Assembly (NCBI GenBank): GCA_036785705.1
Contig: JAWUZG010000071.1
Span: forward strand, 1,113,501 to 1,177,500
Origin: Acanthornis magna
Lineage: Eukaryota; Chordata; Aves; Passeriformes; Acanthizidae
Reading direction: 5' to 3'
DNA: 64,000 nucleotides
Part shown: positions 18,791-28,745 of the stretch, in pieces
Numbering within the stretch: the stretch's first letter is position 1
Layout of the letters: every line of letters begins with the position of its first letter
The notes under the pieces: generated by a model
Databases searched by the model: none
What the model saw: the letters and a program-made list of their open reading frames with translations, nothing else
Told to the model about the DNA's origin: nothing
Program-made: the position numbers and the translations under genes

Positions 18791-19175
18791 CCATTCTGGC
18801 ACAGCAGAAGGAGAATGAAACAATCATAATTGTGGATAGTCATTATTCGATTTATTGCTAATACACTATCTAAATATTGTCAATGCAGTATAGAATGCCA
18901 GTTGAGCTAAAAACACACAGGTTTACAGCCTTTGGCCTTACCAAATGCAAAGCAAAAAAGCACCCCTTTTGCTACTATAGGATTTGATCTCCCTACGTGG
19001 CCGGATCTTAGCGCTTTTACTCACCCATTCAAAACTGAGTATTCCCTGCCATCGGGCTGGGCGTAGCCTGCAGGAGTTCCTGCCGGGGGCGGGGCAAGGA
19101 GGCCAGAGCCCATTCGGAAGCTGCCTACACCCTTGGGAGACCAGTTTGCCCAGCTGGCCCAGTCTCTAGCAGCAT

Positions 19176-19181
19176 TTTATA
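19176..19181 (-). promoter_or_regulatory. TATA box of the LTR-like module
   Basis: The minus strand reads GGGTATAAAATGCTG. A start site would be expected near 19145-19150, leading toward the small frame at 18608-18790. A consensus-like donor TGG|GTGAGT lies at 19019-19025, between this TATA box and the acceptor at 18796. Confidence 0.4.
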
Positions 19182-19285
19182 CCCTTCTGAAGGCCAATGT
19201 GTACTAAAGTCAATCGCAACCATCACGGCTCCCCCATCTCTGGAATGCATTAATTATGCGAGCAACACACACAGTTCCTCCTGCA

Positions 19286-19344
19286 ATTCCCACCTGGTGT
19301 TCTTGTCTTAGGACAGTTCCCACCTGGTGGTCTTATCTTTGGAC
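19286..19344. repeat. Two-copy ~30-bp tandem repeat
   Basis: Two adjacent imperfect copies with the shared core TTCCCACCTGGTG and a shared 3' part TCTT(G/A)TCTT. Each carries a CACCTG E-box. Such repeats are common in U3 enhancers of LTRs. Confidence 0.75.
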
Positions 19345-20015
19345 AAATCATATTGTCCATCAGAGACAACAGCAAGGGAAAGCGTGTGTGCCTTGTGCAG
19401 AGGATGCATGGGAAGACCCAAATACATTTTGTTACCGTCACAACCATTTATACTGAAAGGGGTCTTTCTAGTTTTACACGGTGTAAAAGTCTTACTCTTG
19501 TGCCAGTGCAGAAAGGAAGGTTTTAGATTAGCAGAAGGCTTTGTAACATTGGAAAACTGTTTTCTTGAAAAGGATAAATATGATTCTGTGAAATTGAAAA
19601 TAAGGTTCTTGAGCCTGTAATGTATTGTTTTATGTCTATGGTTAAATCAAAGAAATTTATGTGATATGTAACACATACATGTCAAGCAAAAGAAAAGAAT
19701 AAAAATGTCTGTAAACACTATGTATTTATTTGAACTCTTTTTCTCGTTCACATCTCAAGGAATTAAAACTGTTCATTTATTTAATCATAAGAAGATGGGA
19801 AAGTTAAAAAATATCATGTTGTGCAAACCAGAGCAAAAAATTACATGCCAATTGCATTGGCATGAGTTCTTTACCAAAAGACATCAGGCACTGAAGCAGT
19901 TATCTGATACCTTCAGAGCTTCCACCAAATGGAAAGGTTATTTCAGGGTTCTCTTCTTTGTCTGCGTCTTTCACTGCAAATATTTCTGCTGCTTGAAAAA
20001 ACCACCAACACCCTC

Positions 20016-20127
20016 AAATAAAAACAAAACAAACAAAAAAAAAACAAAAACAAAAACAACAACAACAACAAAAAAAAAAAAAAAAAAAAAAAAAAACAAA
20101 CCAAAAAAACCAAACCAAACCAAAAAC
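20016..20127 (+). repeat. A-rich low-complexity tract with (AAC)n
   Basis: More than 100 bp of A runs broken by single C, including several AAC units and a ~26-A run. It could be the remains of an old poly(A) tail or an expanded simple repeat. The Lys-rich frame through it is an artefact. Confidence 0.9.
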
Positions 20128-23100
20128 TTTCTATGAAAATGAAAGAGTAAGGTCCTGATGTCCCTGAAAAACTGTGGACTTACTGTTCTTTGTAATGTTT
20201 ATGATCAAGATTCTTGTACAAACAGATCTCGTTCCTAACAGGAAGCTTATAAATCATACTCATAATTGCTGTCAAAACTGCAGTGGAGTGTACTGCAAGT
20301 TTCGATAATAAAGAATAGAGTCACAGTTCAAACTTGATTACATTTTGGAAATTCATGCTGCTCTTACAAGAATCAATGGTCTTAAATATCTTCTTCTCCT
20401 GCCAAATTTTTCACTTGCACTTTTTATTATTTATGAAATCAGTGTCTGCACAATGTCATGCAGACCTCTGCTGATAAACTCTAATTAAGATTAAGACAAG
20501 CCTTTTGGAAAGGATCCCATCATTAGCAAACATGATAAACACAAAAATACTCCCTACTTGTCAACCAGGAGCAATTCAGTAACCTAACAGTATTATCTGT
20601 TGCTAGGCTACAGGGCTGACAAAGCTTCAATTATATTGTATGGCCATACCTATAGAAAACTGTATAGGAAAATGTATCTAATATAAAAGCATTTAACTTC
20701 ATCCATGCTATCTGTAATTCACGGCTTCCCTCAATGGCAAAAAATCAGGTTAATAATTACATAGCATGCTGAAAAAATCTTAGCGATGTGTCATGTTTGC
20801 ACAATTTTTTCTAATTTATCTCTCTGATTGATAGACATTTGCTTTGTAAAAATAATAAAATGCAAGCAATGGGATGCTGTAAACCAGAAGCATAACTACA
20901 TCTGGACTCATCAAGATATGGAATCACACTTAGTATAAAAAATATATAGTAAATTGAACCAATTAAATCATACTTAGATGCAGTAATACACTACCTTCTG
21001 TATTCAGAATAAGGAATAATATGGTGATAGATATGCATACTAATAAAAAACTTTATTTGATCTAGGACAGACACCTAATATAGAAGAAAATACCTTTTTT
21101 TTAACAGCCCTTCATTTATTTCTTCTACATTTGAAATTTTTTTAAAACAAAGAGACCTACCTCTATTGTCCTATTCAAAATAAGGAATTTGCTCTGAAAA
21201 TTTAACTAAATGGCCCTTCACCTGTTTTGATCCTCAGAACCCTAGAACCACTTTCAGGGAAAACACAGAATCCTGCACAGTGAGCCTTGTGATGGTGGGC
21301 TGCTGCCTTTTCTTTCCCCCCCACTTATGTTTTGCAGACCTTAAGGAATGATAATTTGGAACCTGTGGATCACAGTCTGAAAAAAGATTATATATAAGGT
21401 CAGACTCACCTAACTCCACTGGGAAAAAGAGCTTCAAAATGGATGAAACCATAAAGCCTCTTGATTCATATTGTTGCTTTTAGGAAAAGTGCCTTAAGAA
21501 AGCAAGTAGCTAAAACCAGCATTTCCATTGAGTACAGGTGTTTCATGGATTAAGAAGCATAATGACACATAAACGTATATTCAAAGGCAAATCCCAGTTT
21601 TCCTGTCTTTAATATTAGTTGATTTTCCTTGCTAAATTATCTGAGTCTAGTTTTTTTGAGCCAGAGATGGCACACATTTTTCATAGTAGTTTAGGAAATC
21701 AATGGCAATTTCTATTAAAACCAGTTTCCAGTGCCAGTTAATTCAGAAGTATTACTTTTGTGTAGTAAAATTTGAGCTTACTGGATTTGATTGCGTTGCT
21801 GCAACAACATAATAGCCCATTTCCTGTACACACATCTTTTTGCAAGAAGGGTCAAAAGACTATCAGAATTTATTTAAACAACAGACTGTTGCTCTTAGCA
21901 ACTTCCAGGCACCATCAACTGAATTAAACCTTCCTCTCCCAATGAAATATCGCAACTTGAAAAAAATTGTGCTTTTTAGTAATGGTAATGGGGTTTGGAG
22001 TTAATTTATTTTTTTCCCTCCTTTGTTGCACAGGTTAAGCATTTAGGGAAAATTTGCACATCACAATAGGATGGGATCTTCATATTTGGGTTCCTCCCGC
22101 TTCTCACCCATGGGGTTATGACGACTCAGCATATTGAATGCCATTTCAGTACAGCACAAGTTACTGGGCAGATCTCTAATTTTTGACATGAATAAAGTAC
22201 ATATATCTATATGTGGACACATTGTTTAATAAAAAATTATAATTCATTCAAATCCAATACTGTTGAAATTTTTGACAGTAGAGTGGTACACGGAAGAGAA
22301 CTTATAAATTATGTGTGCCCCTTCTTTGAAAAATGCTTTGGAGGTTTCTTTGTGCATTGGCAAATACAGTAGGAATATGAGTTATTGTGTGAATCCTCCT
22401 GCACAGCACCTGATAAAAGAATAAAGAGCTGTGACATATTCTTAAAACAATAGAGGAATTAAAGAGAAACAATGGGCCAGCTGCTTCATTAATACAATCA
22501 AAAGACAGCCCAGCACAGAGGAGTCCAGATAATTAAGCACTACTCTTTTAGACCCCTTTTCTGTAATAAAATTGCTAAAAATTTATTAACTACTTCATAG
22601 TTGTTAGATAGATCTATGTACTTGTTTATTTGGGTTGATTAATGCCTTTTCAGTATTCTACAACATGCCAACTCATGGTTCATACAAGTTTTTGAATAAA
22701 ATAATGTAGGAATATGTGATACGGATCTGTGGTATATACAGCAATAAATCAAAGGCATTTTGTGAACAGTCTTTCCAGTTGCTAAATAATTCTTAGCATT
22801 TTTCACATGTGTACACAAAATATATACTTTGCACAGCATTTTTGCTATTAATGCACTTTCATGTTGGGGTTCCAGCCATTTCTCTATACAGTGTCTCAAA
22901 AATCACCCCTGCAAATTCAGACTTCTCAAACTCTCACAAAAAACAGTTCTAGTGCTACATTAATGAGATGATTTCCTAGCTTCTTCTATATTTTTTCCTT
23001 GTTTACTGATCAAAGGAGAATGCCAAAAGATATTTGACCTTTAATTTTAACTACCCACTGCATATTATAAGCCTGTAAAAAAAGGAAAATCTATTATACT

Positions 23101-26100
23101 GAATAAAATTAGACCAATACAATGGACAAACCAGTTCTGTTGCCACTTTTACTATTACCTTTGTGTTCAGCATAGAATATGGAGCCTTCTTAATTTTTAA
23201 TTCACTGAACAAATGGCAAAATAAACAAACTGCAGTGATATTTTCCAGACCCAAACAACAGAAAAATACTCAGCTGAATGGCACTAGTCAAATTAACCCC
23301 CACCATTTAGAGATATGAGATCTGTGACCAGAAACAAGGAAGAAAATACTCCTTAGGAATATAGCTCTTACTTCTGCATGTGAGTCAACCTGAGCTTTGG
23401 GTCTGACTTCAGCTTAGTCTTATGCTGACAGCTGACAGCATATTCATCTGAATAGATGATTTAATGGTTAAAACTGTCAGGCATTATATAGCTGATAAAG
23501 AGGAAAAGAAAAATGTGAAAGGAACTCGCCAGTCCTAGGGGAGAGAACTTCTAAACCTGGCATCTCGGTGTGTCAGGGGTAGGTCCTTCCCTTGGTGCAG
23601 TACAGCTATCACTAACATCACCATCTTATGGCAGCAGCTCTCAAATTCACGCTGCAAAAACCTTCATCAACTGACCCCCAAATAAAGCAGACTTCTTCTG
23701 AAGAGCAAGGAGTGTAAGGAACAGATTTTGACCTCTTGTTTTTAACACTGTTGTATGCCTGCATTTTGTTAGTTTGAGGAATTCTACGTGTTTCCTCCAA
23801 TTAAATGTCTGCATGTAACACTCAACAGAATTCTAATAGGTAAAGAGGCAAAATAGATTAGTGCTCCGAAAATATTCACAGGAAAATAATGTGGTAATTT
23901 TATTTGCCATTTTCCCCCCTGATAGAGCTGTCACAGCTTATTTACCACAGGGGGAGACAGTTAAACCCATATCCTTAGAAGTTCTATGCATTTAAGAGGC
24001 TTATATATCTCTTCTGGGACCCTCGTTCAAATCCTGGGCTAATCAGAATGAATACATATCTTTCTATTAGATGGCTCTAAAAAGTCTTAGGTGATATCAG
24101 CTCCTGGTGGACGACAGTCCACAGCGTAAAACTATTAAATGTTTGGCACAAATGGCAATACTTACGAAATGAAGCTGAAAACTGTAATATCCTCCCACAT
24201 CACAAGAAGTTAAGTCTGCTGCTCAGAGGTTGAAATTAAATCCTGCCACAAATGCTAAACCTGTTATATTTCCTTAATTCAGCATAAACTCAAACAAGGA
24301 AGTCGAAGGAGTTCTTTCCCAAGTTTAGCAATTTCTTCCTTTTTCCCCCTCCTCTTTTCTTTGTAAATTCCTCTGTTTTGAATTGAGTGCTACACCTTTT
24401 CTACATTTGAATTAGGTCTCACTTGAGTGTCATTTTAGAATTTACTAAGCCTTCAGAAAGGAAATGATAAACAGCTTGAAAAAAACCAACTATAAACCCT
24501 TGCCGACATTGCCCACGTTGCACTCCCACCACCACTGCAAAGGAGCTAGGACCTACTGTCGCAGCACACTCACCTCCCCTTTTACATTTTACAGGACCAC
24601 TGAATGGGCACTCTCCACAGAGCTTCCCAGGAGACATTCCCAGGTGACGCCCACTGCTCTCCCCAGCTTTTGTGGATGCACCAGATTTCACAGAGAGAGA
24701 AAATGCACCACTGAAACCAACTACTCTGAAGCAGGGCTTTAGATATGCACATTCCTACAATCCCTGCTTCCATAACAGCACAGCTGTAAGGTGACCTTTT
24801 TGTAGCCTTACAAACACAATCATGCCTGTGGATTGTCTTTTCAGAGTTATTTTGTGAGGCTGGAGTGTATGAAAAAAGGAGGTGATTAAGTGAGACAATA
24901 GATATGCTTTAATGGCAACTCTTTCTTACAGGGAAAGCAGAGTACACTGCATCTTATCAATGGATTTTCTACTGTCTTGCACCTGCTATTGTAGGGCTCG
25001 TTTCTTGCCCCTGGGCAAATGCAGAGTGAATGGCAAAAGTACCTGAGCAGAAGGAAGGATTATATAGAAGGAGCTGTAGTGATAGGTTGTATTTGTAAAG
25101 GAAACCAACACAATAAATATAAGGAGAAATAGGGAAGTTATAGAATGGTAAAACCAAAGTAAGAAACATTGGTTATGAGACCTGCCTGCTTATTCAATAC
25201 AGGGGCCACGCTCCAGAAAAAGCATACAGCTTTGTGAGAAACAAAACTCAGCTTTTATAATGAACAGAAGCTGGAGCATTTAGTTATGTGCACTGTAACC
25301 CTGAGAAAACAGTTGCTATTATTGTGAGTTATCTCGGACCTTTACTCATGTTAACGTTCAGCTCACAGGTTGAAGTTCAGGAACCAGTTCACCTCAGCTG
25401 TAACAACATGGAAGTAAAGTAGCACTTCCTGATTCCAAAAAGTCTTGCTCCCACTTAAGCCATAAGAATATTTTACACTGGCTGCAGTAGAAACAAGACT
25501 CTGTCAAAAATCAGTCTCTCTCTTATTAAACAAGCAACAAAATCAAAAGTAGATTTGCATGTTTAGTATGTTCTAAAATGTAAATGCCACAGAAGCTATA
25601 ATAAACATCTAACCCAGTCTTTTCTATTAAAAAAATACTTCATTTAAAAAAAAACCAAAACACTACCATCCAAACACAAAACCCCGTATCAATACACCAG
25701 ATTTCCTAAAAGTGAGATAAATCCCAGGTATTATAGTTCTGCCTTTTAAAGTAGAAGCTAGAAGTAAATTGACTAAAAATTCTCAGTGATCAAAAGCATT
25801 TCCACCTTCCAAGCTATACACAGTGTCCAAGGTAAACAAGTATTGTAAGCCACTGCCAGTCACCCAGTTAGTTCATCTAGTAAGAGACTATTAACAGCAG
25901 AAAGCAAAGACTGAGCTACTTCTGACCACAACAGAACTAAAAAAAAATGATTATGAATGAGCAAATAGTTAACATTCGGGCTGTACACACTAACACAGAA
26001 TTACAATTAAGGAGGATTCTGCACTTGATGACTTCTCCCAAAACAGGCTTAATAAGAAATGCCAGCTTACAGAGCATCATACAGGTGCACAGGAACTGCC

Positions 26101-27794
26101 ATTGTGCCTGCTTGGTCAGCATGATTTCTAAATGGCCAGGAAAAAAGTGACTGTATACCCAAAGGCAAGCTGTCAAAATTCAGTTTGCAGCTGATAAACT
26201 GATTACAAAGCTGCTTAAGACTTTGCTTGTAAACAAAAGCATTTATCAACTAATAATTTGCAATAAACTGATGTAACTCCCAGCTGAGCCCCAAACTGTA
26301 ATTGTCTTTACCATCTGCCTATTAAAATACCATTCTTCATCACCAAGCAGGAGCAGAAGGGAGAGAATCTCTAACAACTACATAACTTGCATGCTTATAA
26401 ATAATCTGTGAGCATTTCACACATTCATTATGATTGCCAGGTTTTGTATACTTCATTTTCTCTTTTTGAGAGGCAAAGAGGTGCAGTAAAGTGGCAGAAA
26501 AGAAATTAATAAATATCGCCTGGTGCAAGAAAAAAATTATGTAAATTCATCATACTCTGCAGTTTCTTAATTTTTTTCTCTTTTTGCTACTCCATAGGAA
26601 TATCACGATGGAAGCCCCCTCAAGCACAACTTTACAGATTAAACTCTCAATTTCTTTTCAACTTGTCAGTTTTCATTACCTTTCTTTCTTATGTATTCAG
26701 TTCTTACAGCTGCTTCAATGGGAAGCCAGTTAAAGCATACTGGCTCCCTAGGGGGAGTCTGCCAGGGTCTGAGGCATTCTGCAGGCTCCCTGGACTTCTA
26801 CAGGTCACCCTTAAGAGCATTTTGCCTATCTCATTGAGAGGATGTCTGAAAATTAAGTGAATTTACATGCCTTTATTTTCTAGCTATTGACAGCCTTAGT
26901 CCTGAGGAAGGTGGAAGAGTTTAGACAGTTCAAAATTAACAAATACAGACGCTCTGAAGCTGATACATCCCAAAGGAAGAATCACTTTGTTAAACACCTA
27001 AAATATTCAAGTATGAGGGGGAGAAAACAGGGGAACTGATACTGTGCAGAGAACAGCAGCCCCTCGAGATGTGGCTGCATGAAAAATTGAATTTAACAGA
27101 GAATTGCACTATGATTTAGTGCAACACACTTGACCAAATATTTCTGCAATCTGCACTCTCAGCCACCCACTGGTCTGAATGCAAGGCTGTGACCAGAGAC
27201 TGACGATCAGCTTACCTCTTCAGAAATATCTGTACAGAATGCACAGATGTTTTAAATGTAACTTGATTTCTCATTGACGTTCCAGATTCAATCTATTTAG
27301 CTGAACTGAGGCTTTTTACGTGTATGAAAAACATGCCATCACTGGGAGGAAGATGCACATCTAAAAGCAAAAGAGGAAGGTTCCTCCTGCTAATTGTATT
27401 GAAATGCAAGAAATTAAAGGACGATCCTGTTAACCATGCTCGCAGAAGCAGTTTCATTTCCTTCACTGATAATCTTTGCCTATCTCGTAGTGCCTTTGTC
27501 TGACCCTGCGTTACCACTGGCATTGACTGTAGAACACCACCCCACTCCCTAGAACTGCAAAAAGAAATCAAACCACAAGAGAGATTGGGACCTATGGACT
27601 TCATTGTTAAGAAACATTCCACTCAAGACAATTATATTTGTAAACTAAGGTAATTTTACTTGTATATAAATACATGTACTTGTGAATATGCTGGCTGAAC
27701 CAGGACTTCATACCTCAGCTTCTATCCACAGTACTGGAACAGGACTCAAACTAGGGTGAAACAGAGGGAAAAGTGAACAAGAGTGTGTATATGT

Positions 27795-27828
27795 GTTTTT
27801 TGGGGTTTTTTTGGGGTTTTTTTTTTTT
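27795..27828 (+). repeat. T/GGGG low-complexity tract
   Basis: Runs of T separated by two GGGG blocks. Very similar T/G or A/C tracts occur at 44662-44710, 4112-4145 (complement) and 35078-35105 (complement). Confidence 0.85.
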
Positions 27829-27929
27829 AGATTTTGTAAAGAAAAATTTTTGTTGAACACAAAAACATAGTGATGAAAAACACCTTTTCAAAGCCCAGTA
27901 GTTCCAACACATAATATAAATTATTTAAT

Positions 27930-28110
27930 CATAGAATGGCTTGGGTTGGAAGGGACCTTAAAGATCATCTAGTTCCAATGCCCCTGCTATAGACCAGATT
28001 GCCCAGAGTCCCATCCAGCCTGCCCTTGAGTGTTTCCAGGGATGGAGAGTCCACAGTGTCTCTGGGCAACCCGTGCCAATGCCTCATTACTCTCACAGTA
28101 AAGAATTACA
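27930..28110 (-). mobile_element. CR1 LINE 3'-end fragment
   Basis: Begins ATCATAGAATGGCTTGGGTT, continues GGAAGGGACCTTAAAGATCA and later CCATCCAGCCTGCCCTTGAG and GATGGAGAGTCCACAG. This is the complement of the avian CR1 3' end, so the element is in minus orientation, 5'-truncated to about 180 bp. It lies directly beside the CpG island. Confidence 0.93.
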
Positions 28111-28282
28111 AACGTTAAGTAACTCGGTCTGATGAGATCCTTAGCATGATTTACACTGAGCTAAGCCATAGAAGTGTCACGGTTTTAAAAAGCCGCGTGT
28201 AACAATTTTTTAAAAATGGTAGGGAAAAAACTAGAAAACACTGGAAAACACTAATCCGGAGTTAAAAACCTCTGTTGGTTAC

Positions 28283-28745
28283 CACGCGAAGGCCACGCTG
28301 TCAGTTTTCCACCGGGACGCGGCCTGCGCTATCCGGAGCCTTTCCCGGGCCCCCGCCGGCCCTCAGCTTCACGGCGGCCGCGCCCCACCGCGCCCCGCAG
28401 CGCCCCCAGCGGCCGCGCCCGGCACGGCCCGCGCCGCCCCCGCCGCCGGCAGGTGTCGCTGTGGCGCCGCGGCGCGGGGCGGGGGCCGCCATTATTTATT
28501 TAATTTTCCACAAGGCTGCACATGGCCCCGCCGCGCTGATAACAACGCCAGGGCCGCGGGCCTGATTAAACACCCTCCCCGCGCCCCCTCCCGCTCTCTC
28601 GACAGCCGCACCGGGCTTCTCCTGTCGCGACAGAGAGAGGTGCTGTCGCTCCCGTGGCGGAGATGTGTCCCCTCGTGGGGGGCGCACCGACGGTACCGGA
28701 GGTGATTTTAAAATAAACTGACGGATTGACGCGCGAAGCGAGCAG
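28283..28745. promoter_or_regulatory. CpG island inside ZFPM2 intron 5
   Basis: A sharp change to very GC-rich sequence with about 30 CpG dinucleotides between 28321 and 28500 alone, in an intron where CpG is rare. It includes GGCGGCCGCGCCCC-type boxes, G-rich runs near 28476-28486, a YY1-like GCCGCCATTATT at 28485-28496, and a WGATAR site (TGATAA) near 28537. No long conserved protein is encoded; frames here are open because stops are AT-rich. CpG islands of this kind normally mark promoters, so an alternative ZFPM2 start (minus), an antisense or bidirectional non-coding transcript, or a developmental enhancer are all possible. A weak donor GTAACC lies on the minus strand near 28280, and a good one (TTGTAG|GTAAGC) near 29171. 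Confidence 0.75.

Larger units (their letters stand above)
18830..19460 (-). mobile_element. LTR-like promoter module (solo LTR candidate)
   Basis: This GC-richer patch read on the minus strand has the order expected of a retroviral LTR. There is a tandem ~30-bp repeat (19286-19344), then TATAAAA (19176-19181), a GC-rich leader with a GCCCCGCCCCC box (19086-19096), and an AATAAA near 18857. No gag/pol/env is visible and I could not fix TG...CA ends or a target-site duplication. A cellular promoter is the alternative. The match to a named LTR family was not tested. Confidence 0.35.
19461..27929 (-). other. ZFPM2: ZFPM2 intron 5, long stretch without a recognised gene
   Basis: AT-rich intron. 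It holds the A-rich tract at 20016-20127 and a C-rich, GC-richer patch at about 24490-24680 whose frames on both strands overlap and resemble nothing known. A T/G tract lies at 27795-27828. No tRNA, snRNA or clear LINE/LTR copy is seen. Confidence 0.7.

Noticed and set aside
19705..20136. 143-codon plus-strand frame ending in a long Lys/Asn/Thr-rich tail
   Set aside because: The tail is the translated A-rich repeat at 20016-20127; the start is ordinary intron.
24419..24742. Overlapping frames of 90-92 codons on both strands with Cys-rich text (CGECPFSGPVKCKRGGEC)
   Set aside because: Spacing of Cys does not fit a known zinc-binding fold, and both strands are equally open; compositional.
28301..28687. 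Pro/Ala/Gly-rich frames on both strands of the CpG island
   Set aside because: Open only because GC-rich DNA lacks stop codons; one of them starts at a non-ATG codon. No family resemblance.
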